This document shows positions 1 through 8,324 of a stretch of DNA of 64,000 nt, piece after piece (positions within the stretch are counted from its first letter, which is position 1; every line of letters begins with the position of its first letter). The notes under the pieces were generated by a model. That model was not told where the DNA came from, did no database searches, and was given only the letters and a program-made list of their open reading frames with translations. This stretch comes from Candidatus Scalindua sp. (lineage in GTDB: Bacteria > Planctomycetota > Brocadiia > Brocadiales > Scalinduaceae): positions 62,001-126,000 of the forward strand of contig JAIQZU010000081.1 of NCBI GenBank assembly GCA_021776915.1, written 5' to 3'. A program made the translations under genes and the position numbers.

Positions 1-141
1 AGGAGTGTCAGGATATTTTCAAAGCGTATCCTTGAGGAGTGTTTTATAAAGAGAAAAACCGGTTCCGCTATTTCAGAAGGTTAGCGTGCCTGCCCTTCCA
101 CAAAATATCATATTAAAAAAAGAAGAGTATATATTGAAAAT

Positions 142-456
142 CTATTTATAGACTGGTTCCAGTGTTCCGTTATATGGTTTTACTTTAATCTGTTTAGCGC
201 GTTCCTCGGCTTGCGCTGCATCATATTGGAACTGCAATCCCATCCATCCGTCAGGTGTACCCCCAAACGCTTTAGACAGACGAATAGCCATGTTCCACGA
301 CAGATCAGTCTTTTTATTAACCAACATGCTTAATGCTTGCCGGGTTACGCCTAGAATTTTGGCCCCGTCCGTAATGCTTAAATTATAGGGTTCCAAACAA
401 TCTACCCGCACCCCTAATCCTGGATGTGGCGGGTTTTTCATGCGTGTTCTCTTCAT
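142..456 (-). CDS. higA: HigA-family antitoxin (HTH, Xre-like)
   Basis: A 104-residue protein with a helix-turn-helix at about residues 27-50 (ITDGAKILGVTRQALSMLVN), the layout of HigA antitoxins, which bind their toxin and repress their own operon. The N-terminus (NPPHPG) and the segment after the HTH (IRLSKAFGGTPDGWM) are family hallmarks. The ATG at 456 is preceded by a GGAAAGGAAAC-like ribosome binding site. It follows the toxin gene by 14 nt, so the order is toxin first, as in higBA operons. The family assignment is confident. Target and partner specificity are inferred from adjacency. Confidence 0.9.
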   Translation of the reverse strand: MKRTRMKNPPHPGLGVRVDCLEPYNLSITDGAKILGVTRQALSMLVNKKTDLSWNMAIRLSKAFGGTPDGWMGLQFQYDAAQAEERAKQIKVKPYNGTLEPVYK

Positions 457-470
457 GGTTGTTTCCTTTC

Positions 471-800
471 CTAATGATAATCTTCAAAATTCACATCAAA
501 AGCATTACCATTTTCAAACTGAAAGGCAATGCGCCAGTTCGCCCGAACGGTGACACTCCATGTCCCTCTTCGATCACCTTTTAATTCGTGCAAATTGTAC
601 GAATGAATTTTCATTGTCTCAATTAATTTTGCTGAATTTAAACGTGCTAAAATTAAACTGATCCGTTCCAGCATGTTGCGGGGTAATCGTTGAGGATTAT
701 CGTCCTCAAAGAATCGCTTCAATCCTCTGTGTTTAAAACTTTTGATGATTTTTTCTGAGGCATTGCAACTGTATGCATTTATATTCTCCCCCCCCCCCAA
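471..800 (-). CDS. higB: HigB/RelE-superfamily mRNA interferase toxin
   Basis: The core (IKSFKHRGLKRFFEDDNP, LARLNSAK, LHELKGDRRGTWSVTV, NWRIAFQFENGNAFDVNFEDYH) is the HigB toxin fold. In this family it cleaves mRNA on ribosomes and is neutralised by HigA. HigB proteins normally begin at M-I-K-S-F, but here that position is ATC. The reading frame stays open back to a TTG at 800 that leads into an 11-G run. Two upstream ATGs (778 and 763) lie in another frame and join the toxin frame only by a -1 slip on the A6 run at 749-754. The true start is therefore uncertain. Confidence 0.85.
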   Translation of the reverse strand: MGGGENINAYSCNASEKIIKSFKHRGLKRFFEDDNPQRLPRNMLERISLILARLNSAKLIETMKIHSYNLHELKGDRRGTWSVTVRANWRIAFQFENGNAFDVNFEDYH

Positions 801-855
801 TTCCTACTCTCTATACCTTTTTAACCGTGAATTAAAACTCCTTTTTTTAAACAAT

Positions 856-1398
856 TTAATATATAAACTTAACTCTAGTAGTGAAGCTATACAATTTATA
901 CCTGCCCAACCTGGCAAGTTCTTTATAACATTGGTAGCGCATATAAGGGGCCAATCCCTTCCCCCTGAAAGACATTAAGGTATAGGCATCAAATAAATAT
1001 GCCTCATCATCCTTCAATGCAAATCTAAGAAACTTGCTACCAAACTCAACCAGGCCAAACCATGTGAAAGCTACTATCTTACCCCTGTATTTAATACCAA
1101 GACATTTTTTGCCTTCTTTTAGTCTCAGTAACAGATCTTTTTCAGAGAATGTTCGGTCAGGACCGGGAATCACTGATATCTCCTTCATATCTTCCTCTCT
1201 TAAAAAGCCGATTTCATATTCATTAAATCCTTTTTCAAAATCCGGCAGACTTTTATTAAATAATCCTTCCAAGACAAGATAGTACGGGGATATCCTGATA
1301 CCCATTTTTGTCAGGCCATCCTGGACAACCCGCATAAAAGGATTATATTTGAACTTATCCCGGATATGTTTCAAATAGTACATTTTATCTTCAGACAT
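856..1398 (-). CDS. GNAT-like N-acyltransferase, probably broken near its 3' end
   Basis: The 180-residue product has a GNAT-type acyl-CoA loop near residues 144-153 (FRGKGLAPYMR) after a strand-rich region, so it likely transfers an acyl group from acyl-CoA. It starts 1 nt after the stop of the BKACE gene, so the two are probably co-transcribed. The end (SFTTRVKFIY) looks abnormal. In another frame the DNA continues to a TAG at 804-806 as LELSLYIKLFKKRSFNS then RLKRYRE, a basic tail of the kind expected for such a protein. A deletion with a frameshift near 870-885 is the likely explanation. The family call is moderate and the substrate unknown. Confidence 0.6.
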   Translation of the reverse strand: MSEDKMYYLKHIRDKFKYNPFMRVVQDGLTKMGIRISPYYLVLEGLFNKSLPDFEKGFNEYEIGFLREEDMKEISVIPGPDRTFSEKDLLLRLKEGKKCLGIKYRGKIVAFTWFGLVEFGSKFLRFALKDDEAYLFDAYTLMSFRGKGLAPYMRYQCYKELARLGRYKLYSFTTRVKFIY

Positions 1399-1399
1399 A

Positions 1400-2236
1400 T
1401 TATTGAACCCCTAAAACCTCTCTTGCTTCTTTATGGGTATAAGGTGTAAGCCCCAGAGCCCTGGCAATAGCAAGTATCCTTTCTACCTGATCACGATTTG
1501 TAGCAAGCCGCGTTCTCTCTTCGTCGTACCAGATATTATCTTCCAGTCCTACTCTGACTCCGCCACCCGCTAATAAAGACATCACGTTCATCCTGAGTTG
1601 AGAATCTCCGACACCACCAACGGACCAGATAGAACCTTCAGGTAATTCCCTTATCATAAACCCCAGACTTAGAATATCTGCCTGAGCGCAGGCGATATTT
1701 CCTAAAATAATATTAAAATAGTAAGGTGGGTGTATAAATGCTTTGCGAATTAGATATTTAGCGTAGTTGATCATGCCCAGGTCGAATATTTCCATTTCCG
1801 GTTTAATTTTTTCTCTCAACATCTTTTGAGCCAGATCCTTTATCATCTGAGGTGAATTGATGCTTACCTGCTTATTAAAGTTCAAAGAACTGAGCGTTAA
1901 ACTACCAAAATCCGGTTTCAATTCACCATCCAACTCAAGCACCTCTGAACGTTTTTCAAATTCGTGAAAGTGTCTTCCGCTGGTCGAAACACTCAGCACT
2001 AAATCCCTGTTTTTTCCCCGGATTCCACTGATAATTTCTGCATATATATCCTTTTTATATGTTGGAAGTTCCGTGTCGATTTCACGGGCATGAAGATGAA
2101 CTATATTGGCTCCTAACTCTGCCATTTCAAGTGCCTGCTTAATTATCTCTTCAGGAAGCAGAGGAACATGCGAAGTCATCTCTTTTGTCGGGATCAATCC
2201 TGTTGGGGTAAAATTTAAAATGAATTTATTTCTCAT
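1400..2236 (-). CDS. BKACE (DUF849) beta-keto acid cleavage-type enzyme
   Basis: A 278-residue TIM-barrel protein of the BKACE/DUF849 family. Characterised members (Kce) use zinc to condense a beta-keto acid with acetyl-CoA and cleave it. The zinc-site pair is visible as VHLHAR (His47, His49) and the third ligand motif as RVGLEDN (Glu232), the positions used in Kce. Length is normal. It ends 1 nt before the downstream acyltransferase start. Lysine-fermentation genes are absent and the next locus is a glycan cluster, so a role in making an acyl or amino-sugar precursor is possible but inferred. Confidence 0.85.
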   Translation of the reverse strand: MRNKFILNFTPTGLIPTKEMTSHVPLLPEEIIKQALEMAELGANIVHLHAREIDTELPTYKKDIYAEIISGIRGKNRDLVLSVSTSGRHFHEFEKRSEVLELDGELKPDFGSLTLSSLNFNKQVSINSPQMIKDLAQKMLREKIKPEMEIFDLGMINYAKYLIRKAFIHPPYYFNIILGNIACAQADILSLGFMIRELPEGSIWSVGGVGDSQLRMNVMSLLAGGGVRVGLEDNIWYDEERTRLATNRDQVERILAIARALGLTPYTHKEAREVLGVQ

Positions 2237-2388
2237 GAGTATTTATTTTTGATTCCACGCAGGGTATCAAGACTTTTTTTTTAACAAAAGAATCAGTTGA
2301 CATAAAAAAGATTTAAATTCATAGTATAGCTAATTCCCATTTGGAACACAGATGACCGTAGATTTTTAGGATTAAAATAATAATATCT

Positions 2389-2418
2389 TATCTGCGTATA
2401 TCTGAGAAAATCTGCGGC
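2389..2418. repeat. Interspersed repeat-like segment in spacer 2237-2437
   Basis: The spacer between the divergent BKACE and flippase genes holds a segment with tandem-like ATCTGCGTATATCTGAGAAA and ATCTGCGG words, resembling interspersed repeats common in environmental bacterial genomes. No clear promoter could be assigned. The rest of the spacer is AT-rich. Confidence 0.3.
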
Positions 2419-2437
2419 CTAACAATTTATTTACTTT

Positions 2438-3751
2438 ATGAATGTCTCTTACATAATGAATCTTGTCACATCCCAATTAGCCAGGCATATTACACTGGTT
2501 TTTACCGGAAATATTTCTGCCGCAGGTTTGGGGTTCCTGGCGGTGCTGATAGTTGCCAGAAACCTTACCGTAAGCGATTTTGGATTATTTATTATTGTGA
2601 TTTCATTCATGCGTATAGCTGCAAACTTATCAGATTTTGGTATGAATACGGCAATGATAAAGTTTGCTTCATTCTACCTGGTCATGGGAAAAACAGCCGA
2701 AGCCACTCAAGTACTGAGAATGTCTCTTATTGTAAGGTGTATTATCGGCTTTATTCTTGCAGTAATAATATTCACAACGGCCGGGTTGTTGTCTACAGAG
2801 TTGTTTCATTATCCACGTTTAACCCCTCCGCTTAAATTAGCCGCTTTTGGTATGTTGGCAGCTTCCATATCAAATTATTTCAGATCTGCATTTAATACTT
2901 ATCAATTGTTCCGGATGTCCGTTATCCTACAGCTTTTGGTTGATTTTGGCAAGTTTTTCGGCATTATAGTTCTGGTGTCTTCCGTGGGAATAGGTCTGTT
3001 TTCTGCTGTTGCAGTTTTTGCTTTTGCCCCGTTATCAGGCGTCTTATTCGGGTTTGGACAGTTTTATCACAAACTATTTCCAGCGATAAACCCCATCAAA
3101 AGTCTATTTAAGCAGCTCTTCTCTTACTCCAAATGGACATTTGCAGGCAATGTCTGTGGTCTGATACTTTCTTATGTCGGTATTTTTATGCTTGCAAAGA
3201 TGCTGGGCAGCGAAGCAGCCGGTATCTATGGACTGGCGCTAAACCTTGCCCTTATCTTCCCGATACTTGCCAGTTCTTTATGGACAGTTTTACTGCCGGA
3301 GGTCTCAAGATTCAGAGAGATGAAGCAATTTGAAAAATATATAAAAGGCTCCTTCAAAATTTCTTTCTGCATAGGAATTGCAGTTATTCCTTTCCTGTTT
3401 CTTTCTTATAAAATTATCCCATTCTTATTTGGCTTACAATACCTCGATTCCATTCCTGTCTTTAATTGGTTATTGATAGGCTTTACTGTCCTCGTGATCA
3501 ATAGTACCCTCCGCGTAACATTACTCTCCATAAATAAGCCTCACATAATTGCTATGTGGGATTGGCTTAAGTTGGCAGTGATGATTCTCGGTTGCTATTT
3601 TCTTATACCTTTTATAGGGGTCCTTGCTCCTGCAGTATTGACATTGATTTTGAGGGTGAGTACTTTAGTCCTTTTTTCTACGTATGTTTTCAAGAAGATA
3701 AGAGGAGGAAACATATCTTTTCAAAAGGAAACTATGATAACCAGCAAATGA
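2438..3751 (+). CDS. Wzx-like polysaccharide/lipid-linked oligosaccharide flippase
   Basis: A 437-residue polytopic membrane protein, about 12-14 hydrophobic segments, of the MOP/Wzx superfamily. It would move lipid-linked glycan units across the inner membrane. The N-terminus (NISAAGLGFLAVLIVARNLTVSDFGLF) is the classic first two helices with the LG..FG motif of this family. A second start at 2456 (MNLVTSQ) is possible. It opens the long plus-strand glycan locus, and a second intact flippase lies at 15.5 kb. The family call is confident. The substrate cannot be read from sequence. Confidence 0.88.
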   Translation: MNVSYIMNLVTSQLARHITLVFTGNISAAGLGFLAVLIVARNLTVSDFGLFIIVISFMRIAANLSDFGMNTAMIKFASFYLVMGKTAEATQVLRMSLIVRCIIGFILAVIIFTTAGLLSTELFHYPRLTPPLKLAAFGMLAASISNYFRSAFNTYQLFRMSVILQLLVDFGKFFGIIVLVSSVGIGLFSAVAVFAFAPLSGVLFGFGQFYHKLFPAINPIKSLFKQLFSYSKWTFAGNVCGLILSYVGIFMLAKMLGSEAAGIYGLALNLALIFPILASSLWTVLLPEVSRFREMKQFEKYIKGSFKISFCIGIAVIPFLFLSYKIIPFLFGLQYLDSIPVFNWLLIGFTVLVINSTLRVTLLSINKPHIIAMWDWLKLAVMILGCYFLIPFIGVLAPAVLTLILRVSTLVLFSTYVFKKIRGGNISFQKETMITSK

Positions 3752-3757
3752 TACTTT

Positions 3758-4612
3758 TTAATCCTCAAAGGAATATCCTTCCAGAAAAGGAAATTTCTTC
3801 ATCCTATTCTTAACAAGATCGATTAATTCTTGATTCCATTTTGTATCATAGCGGCTCTTATGCGGGGATTGAAAGACGATACCTGCACAATCATTTAAGT
3901 AATCATCTGGTGCATCTGCCCCCAGGAAATGGCAGAGTTCCTTTAAATACTTTTTCGGACTTTCAATAAATGACTCGTACCTCAGCTCAAAGAGATCAGT
4001 GCATTTTATTTGTTGTTTAATATCCTGCACCTTTTCACAGAGAGAAAAATAGAACCCAATGCTATCCATTAAGTCCAGGTGGCGTCCATGTATTTTTGTT
4101 TTCCTGCATATGGTACTTATATTATCATACGGATTTCTAATAACATGAATAAATTTTATATTGATGTTCATAGTATCTCGTAAACGTTCTAAAAGCCCCT
4201 GGACAACATTCAATCGCCATATATCTCCATTACCATTTTTATCCCCGATTATTTGTAGCTTCTTGTATCTGCCCTGCCATTGATTGGGAACGTCATAAAA
4301 ATAGTTACCCCGTGTTCGCCTTCCTTGTGCAAATACTCGAGATCTTTCCAGTAAAAGATGGTAAATTTGTCTCTTACTGAATCCTGCACGAATATACATA
4401 AGTACGTCCAGCTCATGAGCAATTATCATGTTAGGATGAGCATCAAGTAAGGATCCGATTAAGCTGTGCCCGCTTCTTGGATAACCTATGAACATACAAT
4501 ATGTCTCAATATCTTCAAAAAGTTTTCTATTCTTAAAACCCCCATAGAAAGATGCTGAATAAAGCCTTGCTACACCTAATGCTTTTATGAACTGTTTGAG
4601 CATCCAATTCAA
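3758..4612 (-). CDS. PAPS-dependent sulfotransferase family protein
   Basis: A 284-residue protein with the 5'-phosphosulfate loop at residues 43-50 (GYPRSGHS) and a 3'-phosphate motif at residues 157-166 (VIRNPYDNIS). These are the two PAPS-binding signatures of carbohydrate-type sulfotransferases. The stop is 7 nt from the convergent flippase stop. The canonical GxPRSGTT has H in place of the first T, a variation seen in the family. It likely sulfates a glycan made by the locus. A second, more canonical sulfotransferase is encoded at 31.6 kb. Confidence 0.85.
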   Translation of the reverse strand: MNWMLKQFIKALGVARLYSASFYGGFKNRKLFEDIETYCMFIGYPRSGHSLIGSLLDAHPNMIIAHELDVLMYIRAGFSKRQIYHLLLERSRVFAQGRRTRGNYFYDVPNQWQGRYKKLQIIGDKNGNGDIWRLNVVQGLLERLRDTMNINIKFIHVIRNPYDNISTICRKTKIHGRHLDLMDSIGFYFSLCEKVQDIKQQIKCTDLFELRYESFIESPKKYLKELCHFLGADAPDDYLNDCAGIVFQSPHKSRYDTKWNQELIDLVKNRMKKFPFLEGYSFED

Positions 4613-4952
4613 ATATCTTGTTCTCCTATGCGAAAGAATATCAGGTAGTCAACATATTGTTAAAGTGATCCATCGAAACTATAATTGTTTCTATGTAGAA
4701 TCTAAGTCCAACATCTTTATAGGATAAGCGAGACTTATTATTCTAGCGGAATTTTAATTACATTTATGAAAATATTCGGGAAGAAAAGCCCATTAGTTTT
4801 TTACTTTGCACATTCTATCTTATACGTCATATTTTATAAACAAATTATCTACAATTAAAATCATTTTATTTAATGATTCTAAAATATCGTATAGAAGAGT
4901 CTTCTATGCGATTATCACATATTGATAGACTGTCCAGGAGTAGAAATATTTG

Positions 4953-4982
4953 TTGATATCACATACATAAACCTTGTATTAT
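4953..4982 (+). promoter_or_regulatory. Candidate sigma70-type promoter for the glycosyltransferase operon
   Basis: In the 460-bp gene-free AT-rich spacer between the divergent genes at 3758-4612 and 5094, TTGATA at 4953-4958 and TATTAT at 4977-4982 are 18 bp apart, each one mismatch from consensus. It lies about 110 bp upstream of the GT2 start. Nothing else recognisable was seen in this spacer. Confidence 0.45.
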
Positions 4983-5093
4983 TGGTACTTTATTTGAGAT
5001 TCTCTTTCTTCAGATAGTCTGCTCAAATGTAACTGAGAAGGCGGAGCTATGTCTATTTAAAATAAATCTTTTTTGACAGGTACTATTTTCTCA

Positions 5094-6152
5094 ATGCCGA
5101 ATATACCCTTCATCTCAATTATTATCCCTGTACACAATGGTGGTCAATATCTCGAAAGGTGTTTAGATGCCTTAATTGAGTCATCCTGGTCATCTTTTGA
5201 GATTATTGTTGTAGATGATTGTTCAACAGATGATACTGTTACTATCGCTCAACAAAAGAGAATTACAATCCTCCAGCTTTCAGGAAGATCAGGCGCCTCT
5301 GTAGCGAGAAACTTCGGGGCGCAACACGCAAGAGGGAATATCCTTCTTTTTATAGATTCTGATATACTTGTGAAACGGGAAACCATTAAGCTGGTTGCAG
5401 ATGGCTTTCAGCAACATACCGATATTGCGGCAATTTTCGGTTCTTATGACGACAACCCCCAAGAAGAAAACTTTATGTCTCAGTATAGAAATTTATTTCA
5501 CCACTTCAATCACCAGAATTCAGACACGGAAGCCTCTACCTTCTGGACAGGGTGCGGGGCAATACGAAAAAACGTTTTTGAGGAGATAGGGGAGTTTAGA
5601 GACTCTTTTATGGAAGACATCGAATTAGGCTATAGACTCCGCGAGAAAGGATACCGAATCTTTCTGGACAAGGGTCTGCAGGTTAAACATCTCAAGCAAT
5701 GGAAATTTCTATCCATGTTACGTGCGGACATATTTAAGCGGGCAATTCCGTGGTCTCGTTTAATCCTGGAAACAGGATTTATGCCAAAGGAACTCAATCT
5801 GCAACCCTCTCATAAGGCCAGTTCAGTCTCTGTTGCCCTGATGATTTCAGTGGTCCCATTCTTATTTTTTGGTCGTACAAAATTTTTTAATATTCCTGTA
5901 GTCCCCGCCGCCGGTTTTTTCTTATCAATTCTTTTTGTTAATTTCCTTATTCTTAATCGGGAACTGTATGGTTTCTATGCACGGAAAAAAGGATTGAGGT
6001 TTATGGCGCAGGTTATCCCTCTCCATTTCCTCTATTATCTCTATAGCGGCATATCATTTGTCGCATGTTGGGTTTCTTACAAATTATTCCTCCATAGACC
6101 ACCTTATCATATGACAGAAAAGTATAATGCAGGAACACGCCAGAAAACTTGA
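5094..6152 (+). CDS. Family 2 glycosyltransferase with C-terminal membrane segments
   Basis: A GT-A fold GT2 enzyme: ISIIIPVHNGGQYLERCLDAL at the N-terminus, nucleotide-binding VVDDCSTDDT, the DXD-type motif FIDSDI, and an acceptor-side ED (FMEDIELGYRLREKG). The last 110 residues contain hydrophobic segments for membrane anchoring. I prefer the ATG at 5094 because it abuts the conserved core. A TTG at 5073 is the alternative. The gene overlaps the next by 26 bp, indicating translational coupling. It transfers a sugar from a nucleotide donor. Donor and acceptor are unknown. Confidence 0.87.
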   Translation: MPNIPFISIIIPVHNGGQYLERCLDALIESSWSSFEIIVVDDCSTDDTVTIAQQKRITILQLSGRSGASVARNFGAQHARGNILLFIDSDILVKRETIKLVADGFQQHTDIAAIFGSYDDNPQEENFMSQYRNLFHHFNHQNSDTEASTFWTGCGAIRKNVFEEIGEFRDSFMEDIELGYRLREKGYRIFLDKGLQVKHLKQWKFLSMLRADIFKRAIPWSRLILETGFMPKELNLQPSHKASSVSVALMISVVPFLFFGRTKFFNIPVVPAAGFFLSILFVNFLILNRELYGFYARKKGLRFMAQVIPLHFLYYLYSGISFVACWVSYKLFLHRPPYHMTEKYNAGTRQKT

Positions 6153-7938
6153 TAATAAAAAAACAGTTATCATTGGCGGCGGGCCGGCCGGACTGGCTGC
6201 CGCTTATGAGCTTTCTAAAACAGGCGTGGAATCTATTGTACTTGAAAAGGATCAGATGGTAGGCGGAATCTCAAAGACTGTCAATTACAAAAACTACTAC
6301 TTTGATTTAGGAGGCCATCGTTTTTTTACAAAGATAGAGGCAGTTGAAAACATATGGAAGGAGGTGCTTGATGATAATTTCTTACACAAAAAACGGCTCT
6401 CACGAATTTATTATAATAAGAAGTTTTTTAATTATCCCATTCGCCCTCTAAATACTCTCAGAGGGCTGGGGTTGTGGAATGCGTTTCTTATTCTAATCAG
6501 TTACTCTTATGCACATTTATTCCCCGCCGGGCAGGAAGAAACCCTTGAACAATGGGTCTCAAACCGGTTTGGAAAACGCCTTTACAAGACTTTTTTTAAA
6601 ACCTACACCGAAAAGGTATGGGGAATATCCTGTAGTGAAATCAGGGCGGAATGGGCCGCCCAGCGAATAAAGGGACTCTCCCTTGTCAAGGCAGTCAAAA
6701 ATGCGTTAATAAAACCTAAGAATTCCAATAAGAAAGAGGTGATTAAGACATTAATTGACAGCTTTGATTATCCTAAATTAGGACCGGGCATGATGTGGCA
6801 ATCCATGGCAGAAATCATTCAGGGTAATGGCTCTCAGGTCTGCCTGGAATCAGAGGTTGAAGCAATTCTATGGAACAGAAATAATAAAAGCATAGACTCG
6901 GTAGAAATAAATGTAAACGGACAAAGGAAACTTTTTCACGGAACCGATTTTATCAGCAGCATGCCAATAAGAGAGCTTATACAGAAGTTTAAACCCACAG
7001 TGCCTGAAGGAGTACTTAAAGCATCTAATCATCTTAATTATAGAGATTTCCTTACGGTCACCCTGATTGTTAATAAACAGGATGTATTCCCTGACAATTG
7101 GATATATATTCACGAGCCGGATGTGAAACTGGCAAGGGTCCAAAACTACAAGAATTGGAGCCCTTATATGGTGCCGGATCAAAATAAAACCTGTCTGGGG
7201 CTGGAATATTTTTGCTTTGAGGGAGATGAATTGTGGAGTATGCCGGATGAAGAATTGATTGAACTTGGCAAGAGAGAAATGGCCGCTTTGGGTTTAGTGC
7301 AAAAGCATGATGTTGAAGACGGTACTGTTGTGCGAATGCTCAAGGCATACCCGGTTTATGATTCCGGATATCGCGGTTCGCTCAATACAGTACGTAAATT
7401 TCTGGACGGAATTGATAACCTTCAGCTTATCGGACGGAATGGAATGCATCGGTATAATAATATGGATCACTCCATGCTCACTGCCATATATGCCGCAGAG
7501 AATATTAATGGAGCTAATCATAATCTATGGGAGATTAATGAAGAACCGGAATATCATGAGGAGAGAGCCGGGAAGTCTGCCGGAGAGCTTGTACCCGATG
7601 AAATTATTATAAAGTCATTCAACAGAATGGATAAGTTCGGGTTTGCTGCGGCTATCGGAACCGTTTCCGGTTTGTTCATTTTTCTGGCCACCATCTTCCT
7701 CGTCATAAAGGGAGGCGAAGTTGTAGGCCCTAATCTGCAGCTTCTCAACCAATACTTTATAGGGTATTCAGTAACTATAAAAGGAGCTTTTATCGGAATG
7801 GGTTATAGTTTTCTCTGGGGGTTTTTGTTCGGATGGTTATTTGCATATCTCAGAAATCTTTTCCTTGGCTTCTTCATCTATCGCGTAAAGAGAAAAGTGG
7901 AAATGCTTACCTTCAGGGATTTTCTGGATCATTTTTAA
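6127..7938 (+). CDS. FAD-dependent NAD(P)-binding oxidoreductase/mutase-like protein with C-terminal membrane domain
   Basis: A 603-residue protein with an N-terminal FAD Rossmann motif (VIIGGGPAGLAAAYEL, Gly17-Gly22) and family features of the UDP-galactopyranose mutase/protoporphyrinogen oxidase-like group (GGISKTV, GGHRFFTK). The final ~107 residues form two hydrophobic segments separated by a GPNLQLLNQYFIGYSVT stretch, an added domain. That domain is clearly homologous to the whole 108-residue protein encoded immediately downstream. It overlaps the upstream GT2 by 26 bp. Likely role: isomerisation or oxidation of a nucleotide or lipid-linked sugar at the membrane. The reaction is inferred. 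Confidence 0.82.
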   Translation: MQEHARKLDNKKTVIIGGGPAGLAAAYELSKTGVESIVLEKDQMVGGISKTVNYKNYYFDLGGHRFFTKIEAVENIWKEVLDDNFLHKKRLSRIYYNKKFFNYPIRPLNTLRGLGLWNAFLILISYSYAHLFPAGQEETLEQWVSNRFGKRLYKTFFKTYTEKVWGISCSEIRAEWAAQRIKGLSLVKAVKNALIKPKNSNKKEVIKTLIDSFDYPKLGPGMMWQSMAEIIQGNGSQVCLESEVEAILWNRNNKSIDSVEINVNGQRKLFHGTDFISSMPIRELIQKFKPTVPEGVLKASNHLNYRDFLTVTLIVNKQDVFPDNWIYIHEPDVKLARVQNYKNWSPYMVPDQNKTCLGLEYFCFEGDELWSMPDEELIELGKREMAALGLVQKHDVEDGTVVRMLKAYPVYDSGYRGSLNTVRKFLDGIDNLQLIGRNGMHRYNNMDHSMLTAIYAAENINGANHNLWEINEEPEYHEERAGKSAGELVPDEIIIKSFNRMDKFGFAAAIGTVSGLFIFLATIFLVIKGGEVVGPNLQLLNQYFIGYSVTIKGAFIGMGYSFLWGFLFGWLFAYLRNLFLGFFIYRVKRKVEMLTFRDFLDHF

Positions 7939-7966
7939 TTAATACATTAGTGAGGGGTGTATTAAA

Positions 7967-8293
7967 GTGAATGGAATAAAGAAAAAAGAGGAAAAGCTGT
8001 TTAGTGGTATTATCAGGTTTAACGCTAAAATTCTGGGATTGGTTCTCGGCCTGTTGATGGGCCTGGTTGTCTTTATTGCAACTAACTGGCTTGTTATCAT
8101 GGGGGGACATACCACACACGATGGTATAACTGTCATCGGCCCTCATTTAAGTCTCCTGCGCCAGTTCTTCATCGGGTATAAGGTTACTTTCACGGGAAGT
8201 TTTATTGGCTTCGCTTATGGTTTTGCCCTGGGCACCTTAAGCGGCTCGTTAATCGCCTGGATATATAATAAGATTGTGGATTTCAAGAGTTGA
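7967..8293 (+). CDS. Small two-helix membrane protein, paralogue of the preceding protein's C-terminal domain
   Basis: A 108-residue protein with two hydrophobic segments (about residues 25-48 and 72-98). The stretch GPHLSLLRQFFIGYKVTFTG aligns position by position with the C-terminal domain of the upstream FAD protein (GPNLQLLNQYFIGYSVTIKG), and the following Phe/Gly-rich helices also match. It starts with GTG at 7967 behind a GAGGGG-type ribosome binding site, 28 bp after the FAD gene. I know of no functional name for this domain. A membrane partner or anchor in the same complex is the simplest inference. Confidence 0.8.
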   Translation: MNGIKKKEEKLFSGIIRFNAKILGLVLGLLMGLVVFIATNWLVIMGGHTTHDGITVIGPHLSLLRQFFIGYKVTFTGSFIGFAYGFALGTLSGSLIAWIYNKIVDFKS

Positions 8294-8324
8294 AAATCCT
8301 CTCTAAATATAAAAATCTAATCTG

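Noticed and set aside
1-84. Open frame at the window's left edge (27 codons to TAG)
   Set aside because: Too short, no recognisable motif. It may be a tail of a gene outside the window but cannot be supported.
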